Under the pieces are notes generated by a model. It had not been told where the DNA came from. It was given only the letters and a program-made list of their open reading frames with translations, and searched no databases. A stretch of DNA of 64,000 nt from Hippasteria phrygiana (lineage: Eukaryota; Echinodermata; Asteroidea; Valvatida; Goniasteridae): contig JAZGUH010000022.1 in NCBI GenBank assembly GCA_037893225.1, positions 2,294,001-2,358,000 of the forward strand, written 5' to 3'. The translations under genes and the position numbers were made by a program. Within the stretch, counting starts at the first letter, position 1. Each line of letters begins with the position of its first letter. This document shows, piece after piece, positions 23,746 to 35,229 of this stretch.

Positions 23746-24320
23746 TTTTGTCCAATTACCTAATAGAAGTCCCAAGAATTCAGACCACCTGTAAAATACA
23801 TGCATTCTGTTGAGGTGTAATTAGAAACGTTTTTGCCCATGCTCACAAGACTTCATCATTCTCTTCGTTAGTGCTACATATGTATGTTCATGTAAATCAT
23901 TCTACAAATACATACGTGTGTAAATGTTGGACTTAATGTGGATTTAACATCCAACCATCTGTCATCCTATGGAATGCATTGTCGTAAATGTACATGTATG
24001 TATGGTTCTACACAGTAAACTCTCCAGCCATGAACCCCAAAGTACGCGTGTAACACAAACGTGTGTGCATATTACGCATCCACTTACGGATTGCACCTTT
24101 AGCTCTGTCAATGATCAAACAGATCCCAGTACTAGTAAAGCAGGAGATTGTTGAGTTCAAAATCCTACCCAAGTTGACAGTTGATTTTTTTTAAACCACA
24201 AAAATACAAGGAAAAAGAACACAGTGTTATCAAGGCTGTCGAGTTTGAATCGGGACTTGGTCACACAAAAATTTAAGGAACAAAGTCCAGTGCTACAAAG
24301 TGCCACCAAATAGGTCAAAT
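23746..24320. other. Intergenic, no gene seen
   Basis: AT-rich sequence with microsatellite words only. Confidence 0.5.
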
Positions 24321-24326
24321 CCTTAA

Positions 24327-24392
24327 CAACCCTAACTCCCTAGGTGGTGTGACAAATCGTATTGAAATTGGAGCATTCAGGACTGTTAGGGC
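24327..24392. mobile_element. Short telomere-mimic TTAA element
   Basis: TTAA (24323-24326), CAACCCTAACTCCC at the left, and ACTGTTAGGGCTAA at the right. The core (ATTGAAATTGGAG) matches, in inverse, the cores at 31139-31200 and 47230-47283. Confidence 0.5.
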
Positions 24393-24484
24393 TAATTAGT
24401 TTAGATATTCCCTTGTGGTTTGTTTGATAATATTATACAACATGCACCTACATGTACATGTATGGCAAGATACATGTACTATAC

Positions 24485-24575
24485 ATCAGTTGGTAGTGCA
24501 CTGGTACAGTATTCCGGAGGTCACAGGTTCAAATCCCACTCCTGCCAGTTTTCTTTGTTTACTTTAAAAAAAAGC
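24485..24575 (+). repeat. tRNA-derived SINE, plus strand
   Basis: Box-A remnant CAGTTGGTAGTGCACTGG, then ATTCCGGAGGTCACAGG, box B GGTTCAAATCC, and the family tail CTGCCAGTTTTCTTTGTTTAC. Same family as 24775-24870 (-), 32960-33055 (+), 58696-58805 (-) and 59158-59235 (+). The cloverleaf does not close, so it is not a tRNA gene. Confidence 0.75.
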
Positions 24576-24774
24576 TAAGTTTAGTTTAGATTTTTAGTTC
24601 ATGTTGTATGTACATCTTAATGAAACTGGGAAATGGTGAAACAGTCAATCCTTGAATTTCACTGAAGAGAACAAAATGATATTGAAAATTAACAGTAATC
24701 ATCTATGACAGGTAGAGATGTGGTGCTACAATGTAGGAGGAGAAACTACACGTATTCTGCCCTATTTTTCAACT

Positions 24775-24870
24775 AATTTTCAAAGAAAACTGGCAGGCGC
24801 AGGATTCGAACCTGTGACCTCCGGAATACCGTACCGGCACTCCACCAACTGAGCTGTCTGTTAGAAACTT
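24775..24870 (-). repeat. tRNA-derived SINE, minus strand
   Basis: Minus-strand box A GCTCAGTTGGTGGAGTGCC, then GGTATTCCGGAGGTCACAGG, box B GGTTCGAATCC, and tail GCCAGTTTTCTTTG. It lies in inverted orientation ~200 bases from the plus-strand copy at 24485-24575. Confidence 0.8.
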
Positions 24871-25100
24871 GTCCGGCTCCAGGCCCGATTTAGTTGGAAT
24901 ATTTATGAAAGTGCTGATTTGATCCAATGCAATGGTTCCCGAAGTGTGAAGCTTGACGTATCCAATAGAATGCAATGAAAAAAAACTCTGTTCCCTGCTC
25001 AGATCGACAAGATCCAACAGAACTTTCCCAACGTTTGATTTTGTTCGATTCAGCCTGGTCAAGAATGATCACTTTACTTGATCATGTAAACAGTATCTAA

Positions 25101-25493
25101 AGCCGAGTCCGCATTGGATTTTTTTTGGGGGTAAAACGTACGGAGACTGTTGTCAACTTGACCAAATTAAGTCCAGTGCGGACAGCCGGTAAACTTTGCA
25201 AATTGTCAAGTGTCGATTGTCGGTTGTCAGTTTATCCCTCCGCAGCGGGAACTTTTACAGGACCAACTGTGTAACAGAAAAGTTACGTGGCAGTTTTACG
25301 TCGCTGAAAAATCCAGTGCGGACAGCCACTGTAATGTAAAACATGCTTTTGGATCACTGCAAAGTTCACATGGCCGATGACTTTCCGCGAGCCGTGTAGT
25401 CCAAGTGCGGACGCGTGGAAGAATAACCACAGTGGAATGTTAACAATCACGCATGGTAAATTTTGACAATAGTTAGTCCAATGCGAACGCGGC
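25101..25493. mobile_element. (T/C)TAA-flanked element with AGCCGTGTCCGCACTGG-type ends
   Basis: CTAA (25097-25100) and TTAA (25494-25497) flank inverted AGCCG(A/C)GTCCGCA(T/C)TGGA. Repeated GTCCAGTGCGGACAGCC words occur along the length. Same family as 41504-42187; a fragment lies at 29898-30122. Confidence 0.65.
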
Positions 25494-25969
25494 TTAAGAT
25501 GGTAACACATGATCAGGGAAAGAAAACCACGTGCGTTAAAATAAGTCAATGTATAGTTTTAGCCATCAGAAGCAACTTGCATATGTCAGTATAAATAACC
25601 TCCATTTTCTCATCCACCATTTTACACTTTGACCAATGGAGAATAAACATTGGGTGCACTATTGTGCACCTCACAAATCAAACCTTTCCTTCTGTATACA
25701 ATAAAATTTGTCCTGGCACCATTTTTGTACATGTACAACAATACCTCAATCCCCAGACACCACCGTTAAATAAACAAGTGTGTATATTTAGCAATTTTTT
25801 TTTTCGTTTCATCAATTACATGTATATCCAATGGTTGTGAGCTGGCTTTGTGATTCAGTGCTTATATGTACATTGTTAGGTGGTTGCTGGCACTACCCCA
25901 TAGAGTGGGGTTTTCCGTGCCTGCAGTTTCCCAGGCATCAAGGTGTACACATGTACATAATATACATGT

Positions 25970-26254
25970 GGGTCACTCCATAAATATGGGGTTCAAAAGT
26001 GTGACACTTTTTGGTGTCTCCGTTACACCTGACCTGTGTAATTATTTCCCATCAAGTGTCATTAAAATTGACTTCACGCTATTTTTTACTTGTTTGGCAG
26101 GTACTTTGCTTTACATTATATAATCACTCTTGGAGATAGAAGGCAAGAATGTGTCCTGAATTGCAAAATCTTATACATTTGTACATGTATACTACATGTA
26201 AACAGGGACACCAAAAATGTCACACCTTTGGACCCCAAATTTATGGAATGACCC
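25970..26254. mobile_element. GGTCATTCC MITE, copy B
   Basis: Complete, with inverted GGGTCA(C/T)TCCATAAAT termini and the family core. It lacks the CATTAA tract present in other copies (GAAGGCAAGAATGTG here). Confidence 0.8.
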
Positions 26255-26429
26255 ATGTACACGGATAGTCCTCAAGTGTGTAGTGAAGGAACATGTATGT
26301 TGCACTGCGTTGAATGATACATACTACATGTAGTTTGTCTGCATTTTCTACACAAAATCCCACAGGTGGGTTCTCCGTAAACGCTGGTTTATACATACAT
26401 GTACATGTATACATGTAGATGTACGTGAG

Positions 26430-26590
26430 CAGTGGCCTAATATGCTTTGGTAGTCTGGTTTCTGGATCAGCCTCCAAGAATGCGGGTTCGAATCCCACCA
26501 GTGGGCCATGATGCATGCACCCTTGGGCAAAACCAAATAACCATGCACTTGTCTCTGGACCAAAGCCATTTTGAAAGTGGGTAGATAACG
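26430..26590 (+). repeat. tRNA-derived SINE, second family
   Basis: AGTGGCCTAATATGCTTTGG resembles a degenerate tRNA box A, and GCGGGTTCGAATCCCACC is a good box B. The tail contains CACCCTTGGGCAA, a phrase typical of tRNA-derived SINEs in deuterostome invertebrates. The unrelated tail separates it from the CTGCCAGTTTTC family. Confidence 0.65.
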
Positions 26591-26680
26591 CATTACTGAA
26601 TGGTACATGTACATACATGTACATACATCTGGGTATTGTGCATTCTAGTAGTTCTACCGTACTTGCCCACTCTGAACCTG

Positions 26681-26792
26681 TTCTTTGAATGCTGTTCTTT
26701 GAATGCTGTTCTTTGAATGCTGTTCTTTGAATGCTGTTCTTTGAATGCTGTTCTTTGAATGCTGTTCTTTGAATGCTGTTCTTTGAATGCTG
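26681..26792. repeat. 14-bp minisatellite, 8 copies (TTCTTTGAATGCTG)
   Basis: Eight perfect copies of TTCTTTGAATGCTG. The array passes without a gap into a different 14-bp array at 26793. Confidence 0.97.
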
Positions 26793-27058
26793 TGATTGTG
26801 TCTGCGTGATTGTGTCTGCGTGATTGTGTCTGCGTGATTGTGTCTGCGTGATTGTGTCTGCGTGATTGTGTCTGCGTGATTGTGTCTGCGTGATTGTGTC
26901 TGCGTGATTGTGTCTGCGTGATTGTGTCTGCGTGATTGTGTCTGCGTGATTGTGTCTGCGTGATTGTGTCTGCGTGATTGTGTCTGCGTGATTGTGTCTG
27001 CGTGATTGTGTCTGCGTGATTGTGTCTGCGTGATTGTGTCTGCGTGATTGTGTCTGCG
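26793..27058. repeat. 14-bp minisatellite, 19 copies (TGATTGTGTCTGCG)
   Basis: Nineteen essentially perfect copies of TGATTGTGTCTGCG fill 266 bases. Three units equal 42 bases, so each frame stays open. This explains the long minus-strand frame (26241-27080), which should not be called a protein. Confidence 0.97.
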
Positions 27059-27069
27059 ATTGTGTCCAG

Positions 27070-27955
27070 TTTTTACACATACATGTAATTCTATGGGGCA
27101 GAGTCAGTTCATGTATATGATATGGCTGTATTGCACCTACATGTACAGTACTACCTATGTACCATGTAGGTCATCTGATGGGGTTGCGAAAAGTATAACA
27201 AGGGATATGATTACAAGGGATTTTCTACATGTATGGATCCAGGGATGATTATAAGCATGATGATCAAGGGTAATGGTTTCATATAAAGGGCCTAATAATC
27301 CTCTGGTTACAAAGGTCACACAGATTAAGTGGTACAATCATAATATGTTTACGTACTACATGTACATGTCCATGACCCTTCCACTTCCAGAAAGTACATT
27401 TTGTACATCAATAAACCATTTCAGCAATTTTCAATGTACAGACTAAACAAAAAAAAGGAAAAAAAAATACATTTTTTTTCCCCGAGTGTACAAATATTAA
27501 AGCTTTTCAAATTGCAAATTGTATAGAAATCAACTCATCTGTGCAAATTGAGCTTTTCGAAATTATGGAATGCTGTGTGAAAAGGAATTACATGTGTTCT
27601 CAGACTTGTCGTGTACATTTGTATATATTGCACATTCCGTTGACAATCATGATAGTGAAAGTTTCCCAAACCAAACTGCATGACCATGGAAAGTGGCAAC
27701 AAAAGTGAAGGCCACCACAGTTCACAGTACCAAAGTGATGACGTCAATGCAATGTTTGGAGCCAGAATACTTTTTGTTATTTTGTGTCAATGTGTTTGCA
27801 TGACTGGCTGTTAACAAAGGAACAGTCCAAATCTCCACTTGTTTGGAGCCATGTTGCCATGCCAACTGAGGTCAGACTTCGGTTACTCTATAGATCAGTG
27901 GCAAAATTTGCCAGGTGATCAAAACACAAAAGCAACCATAACTGGCAGGCAAGCG
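27070..27955. other. Intergenic, no gene seen
   Basis: AT-rich, microsatellite words only. Confidence 0.5.
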
Positions 27956-27959
27956 ACAC

Positions 27960-28258
27960 AGGGAAGGCGGCCACAGTGGAAAGGTGGCCACGTCAAGAGG
28001 TAGTCAAAATGATAATTAGTGGGTAAATTTGAGCCAATGGTCATAATAAACTGGTGGCCATACTGGAAAGGTGGCCATATTCAACAGGTGGCCACAAAGA
28101 ACAGGTAAGACCCACACTGTAGAGATGACCACATAAACGGGTCACGACACTGCAAAGGTGGCCACAATAGGCTAGTACAGCCATGATGGGTAACAAGTCA
28201 CAATTAACAGGTGGGCAGGTAAATAAGTGGCTATAATGGCCAGGTGGCCTCCATAAAC
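27960..28258. repeat. Degenerate GGTGGCCA-rich tandem region
   Basis: More than ten spaced copies of (A)GGTGGCCA(C/T), roughly 20-30 bases apart, with intervening A-rich sequence. It looks like an old, strongly diverged minisatellite. Confidence 0.6.
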
Positions 28259-28435
28259 TAAACATCATTGCATGTACAATGTATACATGTATGGTCAATT
28301 AGATCTTTTGATAATTGCAGTGATGTTTTCCACCAAACATGCACCAATCTTTGAACTGTCATTGGTCTGGTAAACTCTTCAAGGAGAAATTCGATGCACA
28401 CCATTCCTTGAAAGAAACATACATTCACATGTATT

Positions 28436-28686
28436 TGGGTCATTCCATAAATTTGGGGTCCAAAAGTGTGACATTTTTGGTGTCCCCATTTGCAATTCAG
28501 GACACATTCTTTAATGCCTTCTACTATCTCCAAGAGTGGTTGTGTAAAGCAAAGTACCTGCCAAACAAGTTTAAAATAGTTTGAAGTAAATTTTATTGAC
28601 ACTTAATGGGAAATTACACAGGTCAGTTGTAACAGGGACACCAAAAAATGTCAAACTTTTGGACCCTAAATTTATAGAATGACCCA
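28436..28686. mobile_element. GGTCATTCC MITE, copy C (reversed core)
   Basis: Both termini are intact. The core is in inverse orientation relative to copy A and keeps the uninterrupted ACACATTCTTTAATGCC site, so it is a second empty-site reference for the 31-kb insertion. Confidence 0.8.
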
Positions 28687-28934
28687 TTTCACCAAGTACA
28701 GTGTATGTATTAACTACATGTACACACCAGAATTGTATTCGAGTCCCTGCAAGTCCTTTCACAAGTCCTTTCCCAAGCCCAGTCAGAAGTCCTTTCATAA
28801 GCCGGTCACAAGTAACTGGATGAACAATGACAAAGGAATGCCTTTGTCAAAGCTCATTTCAATAGCTTGTGATTGGGATTAGGACTGGAGGGCTTGTGAT
28901 GGACTCGAATACATCCCTGCTACACACTTTTTTC

Positions 28935-29110
28935 CAAAGTTTGTCCCAAACAAGGCTAAAGCCACTCATACAGTGCTACAGAGAAAAAAGAATCAAAGTT
29001 ACAGAAGGTACAGTAGGAACTGAATACTCTTAAAGCAGGACAGATCATAAGATGAAGGGAAGAATTCCATAGAGACACAGAATAAAGGAAGAAGCTATTG
29101 GCATACATGT
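28935..29110 (-). pseudogene. LINE 3' fragment, third copy
   Basis: The minus strand reads NSFFLYSVSLWNSS followed by a Cys-rich tail, matching the RT C-terminal tail at 3842-4140 (SFFPRSVSL-NSLP). The Trp is intact here but the Leu-Pro after LWNS is lost. The 3' non-coding tail (CTTTGATTCTTTTTTCTCTG...TAGCCTTGTTTGGGAC) matches the 4-kb copy, confirming family identity. Strongly 5'-truncated. Confidence 0.7.
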
Positions 29111-29495
29111 ACATGTAGCTTTTTTCTACATATATGTACATGTACATGTACATGTATGTATACTGGTGAGGACAAGCAGAAAGCCGAGTTTCACACTCAA
29201 AACACCCTAACTGGAAGAACCAAGTTTGAAATTTAAAGACTGACAAATAACAATTTCCCCCAAAAAAATCCAATGCAAATCCGAGAATAAAAACGATTCA
29301 CACAATGAATAGAACAACCCTGGATGCATGCGTGATTGATGACTTACAAACCAAAACTGTATTTATTAGCCCCTGGTAAATTTTTTTTTTTTTTTTAACC
29401 TCTTCATACATGAAATTGGCATCACAAAGGAAAAGAAAAATCTGTTTGCACAGGGTTTACCGTTCTTATTCTTCCAAAGTTTCAGGAAATCAACA

Positions 29496-29746
29496 GGGCC
29501 CAATTTCATGGCTCTGCTAACCACGGCTTTCCGCGCTTACGATCATCATTTTGCGCTAACAGCGCTAGCGGAAAAATTCTGCGCTAACCCTGTAAGCACA
29601 GAATCCTTAGTTACGGAATGTACGCATGCTCAGGAGCCAAAATTACCCGCTAACGCGTGAAATAAGCTTGCCGTAAGCACAGAATTTTCTGCTACAGTAA
29701 GCGGGGATTTTTCGCTAACGGTAAGCAGAACTATGAAATTGGGCCC
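29496..29746. mobile_element. GGGCCCAATTTCAT MITE
   Basis: Inverted termini GGGCCCAATTTCAT(G/A)G flank 251 bases rich in GCGCTAAC, GTAAGCACAGAATT and CGCTAACG words in both orientations. This terminus recalls an abundant echinoderm MITE. No target duplication was resolved. Confidence 0.75.
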
Positions 29747-29897
29747 AGGTCTTTCATGGGTCTCATTATGGACACTTATTCGTGCTTGAAATTGGGCAGC
29801 GGTATGCAGAAGGCATGAAAATAAGCTGAATTAGTTTCCACACATACATTTTGTAAACCCTGTTCGCATCAGACTTTTTGTGTAAAAGATTTTTTTT

Positions 29898-30122
29898 CTC
29901 TCCAACTTCAAGTCCAGTGGAAACAGCCTGGGAGGATATCCTCTCAGTTACTTTTCCCGAGTCCAGTGGTTATTTTTACCAGCCAAAACATGTGTTCTTT
30001 TCCAGCGTAGTTAATGTACAATGTAACCATGCTCTCAGTAAAAAAGAATCTAAGTCAAAAGTCACAAATTGTCTTGGAAAAATTTCAGCTAAAAATAAGT
30101 CCAGTGTGAACACAGTCGTAGA
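29898..30122 (+). repeat. Fragment of the GTCCGCACTGG family
   Basis: The block CCTCTCAGTTACTTTTCC, then GAGTCCAG(T/C)GGTTA, matches 41590-41645 inside the complete 41-kb element. Spaced AAGTCCAGTG(G/T) words mark both sides. No intact ends. Confidence 0.5.
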
Positions 30123-30959
30123 AGCAAAATGCAAACCTTCCACTTGTGCTACAAAACAACATGTACATAACTTTTCCACAAATTATTAAATTAAGGAGTG
30201 TTTCATGTCAGGCTGGAAATCTACACAGATTATGGCTGGACAGTGTGGCCGACAATGGTATCTCCCATCCATTTGTTGGTTAATTTGTTATTAAGTTATC
30301 TCCACATTTTATTATGATGTACAGTGAACTTCCCACTGCTGTTTATGAGTTTGAAATATTTAAACATATATTTGGGTCATATATTTCAACTTGTAAAATC
30401 AAGCAGAAAGATAAAATAGCAAGAAGCATTCTGCAAGAATCGAAATGCCTGGCTTTCCTAAATTATTGTCCTTGTTGTAAATTTGTTTCTGAAGTTTCCA
30501 GAATAAATTCTGTCAAATTTAAAGAGTTTTCTCTATCTGGATTTTACTGCCGAAGGAGCCGCAGATCTACTACTGGAACATCACCTTTCTGCACTTTCTT
30601 TAAGTATTTGCCCACCAAAATAAGCAAATGTACATGTACTTAAAGATTTCACTTTTAGTAAATAAAATGTGCAACTACTGTACATGTACAGAACAAAATT
30701 TGATAACTCTTATAGCAGGAGAGAGGAACATTATGCGACAATGTAGACTTTTCAAGATCGCAGCTGTGGATCGCAAGACGTCTTTAACCTGAATCAATCC
30801 CTGAATCATCCCTGCAGGCTCACTCAAGTCCAGTCATTAACGCGAACGGGGGAGGGAATTATGTACAAAAGCTTTAGTCTTGCATAATTTTTTTTGAGGG
30901 GGAGGGAGGCTGAAAATGTTCCGCTGTATAGGCCTGTTTAACTCATGAGTACATGTAGA

Positions 30960-31302
30960 TGGGTCATTCCATAAATTTGGGGTACACAAATGTGACATTT
31001 TTTGGTGTCCCTGTTACACCTGACCTGTGTAATTTCCCATCAGGTATCATTAAAATTGACTTCACACTATTTGTTACTTGTTTGGCAGTTTCTCTGCATT
31101 TAACATAACCACTCTTGGAGATCTATACAAGTCATTAACCCTAACTGTTCCAAATCTTCCAATTTCAATATGATTTTACATGCACCCTAGGGGGTTAGGG
31201 TTAAAAATGTGTCATGAATTGCACAATCTTAAAAATACATGTCACTATGTAACAGGGACACCAAAAATGTCACACTTTTGTACCCCAAATTTATGGAATG
31301 AC
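30960..31302. mobile_element. GGTCATTCC MITE, copy D, carrying an inserted element
   Basis: Full-length copy whose conserved CATTAA(AGAATGTG) core is split at the TTAA by the telomere-mimic element at 31139-31200. This gives a filled-versus-empty comparison with copies A and C. Confidence 0.8.
31139..31200. mobile_element. 62-bp telomere-mimic element inserted at TTAA
   Basis: CCCTAACTGTTCC... to ...CCTAGGGGGTTAGGG, flanked by TTAA (31135-31138; 31201-31204). The host repeat has a single TTAA at this place in its other copies, so the TTAA was duplicated on insertion. Confidence 0.85.
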
Positions 31303-31349
31303 AGACATGCGTACACTGTAAATGCACCTACAGTACCTATGTACAGGTT

Positions 31350-31530
31350 ATCTCCGAGGACAAGAGGAGAAAGGAAATACAAAGAAACCTTTCAGTCCTC
31401 GCAGGTCAAGTCTTTTGTTGAAATCGGTCCTCATACGTAGAAGTACGTGCAAAGTCTATGGAGATGGGTTATAAAGGAACAATAGGAAACACAAAGCATT
31501 GTCCTCGCACGTTTCGGGAAAGTACGACTG
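31350..31530 (-). repeat. GAGGAC interspersed repeat, copy 2
   Basis: TCTCCGAGGACAAGAGGAGA to AAAGCATTGTCCTCGCACGT, the reverse of the 1.6-kb and 51-kb copies. The outer phrase GGGAAAGTACGACTGG is shared with the 35-kb copy. Confidence 0.75.
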
Positions 31531-31539
31531 GATGTACAC

Positions 31540-34500
31540 GTACATGTAGGTTACAAAATAGCTTTAAAATGCAATACTCACACCGACTTAATCCTCGAGT
31601 TGGTACTTTCTATCACAATCCTACATGTACATAGACGCAGTCATGGATAATGATGCAGTGCACTGGTACACGTGTGTACGTCAATCTCAAAAATCAACAC
31701 AAATCCGAGACTCTGTAATATATCCTGTACAAAACGCACACTTCCACATGTGATCAATCAAGGAATATTAGCGAGTTGAGTTTTCTACATGTACATTGCC
31801 TGCACGTCCCCGTCCCGTGACGTCCAAGAACTTGAGGAAGTGTAGAGTCTGTGTCAATTTGTTTAGAACGTGCACACCACATATAAGCCACCCATTTCAA
31901 TACCTAAAATGCAATTCACAGACACAGAATGCAGCCCAACAACTACCACTACCGGTCTCAGACACCAGTAGCAAAGTGTGACACATGTACTGAACATACA
32001 TGTACCACTTGTGCAATCTGCATACATACACGTACTGCATAATTGTGCACAGTGCATGCAGATCCAAAAAAATAATTCCCACGCATTGTCATCCCCCAGG
32101 GTCAAGCTTAACAACAACACGACCCGACCTTCTGACCCACATGCATAATACCACAATGCAGCAGGTCTCCCTCAAAGACAATCCTTTGCAACTAGGTATA
32201 CATGTCTGCAAAATCATGGTCTCTATGGACGAATGCAAACATGAACCCTGCATTCAGTTCGAATCCAACACGTACTTCTACTTGACTTTGAAACACGACG
32301 GATTTCAATGTTTCCATCCCATTTCACTTCAGGTTTTTCTTTTCAGGGCAAAGGATTGCCAAAGAGGTCACAGATATAGAGGGGCACCCCATGGAGAAAA
32401 CAATTCTGAATCTTTCTGGGGGACGGCAGCTGTCCAATAATACAGAGAGCGGTGTCTCGTTCCAAAACCCGCTAACAAAATAAAAATCAAATGGCCAGAA
32501 CATTCGATATCAGAGATCACGGCGCTTTTATTGAAATTGACTTGTGAAGGAAAACACCGGACTTATCAGTGAACTTGGGACTTCTATGAAGTTTCGTTTG
32601 GTTTGATGCACGAGGGGAAATGGGGAATGCTAATCAGACGGGCAATCTGTACAAAGCTGCTATCAACCAGACTATAACTTCTGCCCCAAAAATATATACA
32701 AATACTACAGAAACAGACAGCCTGTATGCATTAACAGCATGTCTAAAATACTCAGATACATTCATAATTTGGCTAACTACATTCTAACCAACTCGAACAA
32801 GTACCGGCACCATACCTTTTGAGAACGGGGCAGAGTAAATAAGCTAAGAATATTTAGTGAGAGACAATGAAAACATTCATTGGCTATACGGCATTCTGGG
32901 TTTATGACTCCTGACTAGCGCCCGCCCGAACAAAGATACATGTTCTGACAATTTGGGAGACCGCAAGATAGCTCAGTTGGTAGAGCGCTGGCACGGTATT
33001 CCGGAGATCGCAAGGTCGAATCCCGCTCTTGCCAGTTTTCTTTGTTCACTTTGAAGAACATTTATTGTGTTCAACAATTGACTTGGGACTTCACTTGACT
33101 TTAGAAAAAAATGACTTGGTTACAACACTAGCACTATAGGAAGAGGCTTTTCGAGTGAGCATGCACAATCTGAAGACAATAACATGAGTAATTATGAACT
33201 TGAAGTGTATTGGAGGATCACACGCTAGGGCTAAAGCAGTAATTTTGTACTTTGTTATCAGTAGGGCTGGTACATGTATGACACACCACTACAACTTAAC
33301 AAGGAGGTCAACCAATTAAAAGAAATAGGGTTTCTACATACGTGTGCACGATGTCAATCTGAGGTCCCTGCCTGCATTTACTTCATTTATCTGAAAAGAG
33401 AAATGAGAAAGATAGATAAATGTCCAGTTTGAGAATTTGCCAAACTGATGGAAACTAAAAGATTCTCAGGAGCTACTGCAGTATGTAATCATATCCGGCC
33501 GTGAATTAGCCCAACTGTACATGTACAGTATGTAAGTACCTGCACCAAGATCCTATTCCTGCTGCTGTACTTGAACAAACAGATCCCACATGCTAATTGG
33601 TTGCAAGGTACAAGTACTTGTAATTTGCAATTAAAGGCCCCTGAAAATCCATCCAAAACTACTCCTCTGTCTGACCTTGGTGACTGAAAATATCACGCGC
33701 AGAACACAAAAATCATAAGAAACACATACACAGAAAAAAAGCTTTGACTTTCTTGGATCTCCACTGCCGGAAATTAGCAAAATTGGTCCCCAATTTGGAG
33801 CTGGAAATTTGAATTAAGGAGCCGTGCGGTCTCGGGCCGTGCAACCCGAGGATACAAGGGGGAAATGTAGAGGAGTCACTAAGGCGCTTGCGTGGCTTCA
33901 ACTGGGGCCACAGGAGGCCTGGCAGCGTCCCATGGGAACATGCGTTCAATCATTGCACTGATCACGTGATGCTGGCAGCCTGGAAACGCAGAAGAAAAAA
34001 ACTCAGTTCACGTGGACATGTTCTAAACTGGACCAATACACACATTCACAGAAACAAGAAAGTACACCTACGTACAACAAGTTCAGTTTCGGATGTTCGT
34101 GCGAAATGATGACATTTGAAGTCTAAACTTCAATTAGACCCGACCACTAGAAAGGAAGTTATTAATAGTTTGTTAATTCTTAAGGCCGCATGTGCATGTC
34201 AGGATTTCAGGAAAACAGCTCACATTTTTAGTCAAACCTTGGCCTAAATAGGATAAAGTCAAGAAGCAGTGTTTGTTTCGGAGACTACAGACAAATTAAA
34301 AACATTTCCTGAAGTGTCTGTACAGAGTAAAATGTGCCATCACCCGTGTTCTTTTGACATGAACATTCTGGCAGTGAAAAACATGTTCTTATAAGCCGAA
34401 CTAACAAAATCTAAAGTTATTAATACATGTACATATACAAAAAATAATCCAAAATAAAATCAAGTTTTCACATTTTCACTTAGATCACTGTTTTTTAAAA

Positions 34501-34550
34501 AGCGCGGGATACTGCAGAACTACAATGTATAACTACATACGATACTGAAC
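31540..34550. other. Intergenic with one SINE, no gene recognised
   Basis: Apart from the SINE at 32960-33055, no repeat family or exon was recognised. The sub-region 33700-34060 is more GC-rich and single-copy-looking, but its open frames (for example 33713-33949, minus) match no family known to me. Confidence 0.45.
32960..33055 (+). repeat. tRNA-derived SINE, best-preserved head
   Basis: GCAAGATAGCTCAGTTGGTA (acceptor arm, D-arm and box A), then GCGCTGGCACGGTATTCCGG, box B GGTCGAATCC, and CTCTTGC that can pair with GCAAGA(T). The anticodon arm does not fold into a 7-base loop. The SINE tail CAGTTTTCTTTGTTCAC follows at once, so it is not a functional tRNA gene. Confidence 0.8.
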
Positions 34551-34558
34551 ATTTTTAA

Positions 34559-34817
34559 CCAGTTCACGCCGGGATTATTTTGACATTCACCGGACCCAGG
34601 CGCGGTATTATTTTTCACGAACCTCGATGCCAGCCGGGTTCAGGTGGAATCAGGCCGTAATCTGCGGGTAGCACACCCTGATATTGCCGGCCTCACTCGC
34701 TGTGAGCGGGTCGCTGACAGATATTCCCGGCCTCGATCGAGTGCGTGTTTATCAGTCATCCGTTCTGAATACCGCAAAACCTTTGCGTGTATACAAGTCA
34801 TCCGACCCGAACTGGTT
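34559..34817. mobile_element. TTAA-bounded element with CCAGTTC ends
   Basis: TTAA at 34555-34558 and 34818-34821, with inverted (TT)CCAGTTC(A/G)-G-CGGG next to them. The interior is GC-rich with repeated GATATT(G/C)CCGGCCTC words. No coding content. Confidence 0.6.
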
Positions 34818-34979
34818 TTAAAAGTGGATCCCATGACGTTTCTTAGTTAAGTTCTACTGTATACATGTAATTGAGTTACATGACTTTTCCAGTACAAATT
34901 ACAGGTACGTTGTATGTACGTGTATGTGTCAATTTACATACTGTGTACATGTACATGTAGACATGTACGTGCACTGTAT

Positions 34980-35165
34980 ATATCTCCGAGGACAAGATAA
35001 GAAAGGAAACACAAAGAAACCTTTCAGTCCTCGAACGTAGAGTCTTTTGTTGAAATTGGTCCTTGAACGTAAGGATACGTGCTTAGTCTATGGGGGTTGG
35101 TTATATTAAAGGAACAATAGGAAACACAAAGCATTGTCCTCGGACGTATTGGGGAAGTACGACTG
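34980..35165 (-). repeat. GAGGAC interspersed repeat, copy 3
   Basis: TCTCCGAGGACAAGATAAGA to CATTGTCCTCGGACGTATTG; nearly the same as 31350-31530 and in the same orientation. Confidence 0.75.
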
Positions 35166-35229
35166 GGTGCACGTCTTCTGACTTCACGATCGCTTTTTAT
35201 GACATTTTACATGAACCTGTTGTAGCTGT

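Noticed and set aside
26241..27080. 279-codon minus-strand open frame with Asn-His-Ala-Asp-Thr repeats
   Set aside because: It is open only because two 14-bp minisatellites keep all frames free of stops (three units = 42 bases). The rest crosses a SINE and MITE end.
32960..33055. tRNA gene
   Set aside because: Good box A and B, but no proper anticodon arm; the family tail and four more dispersed copies make it a SINE.
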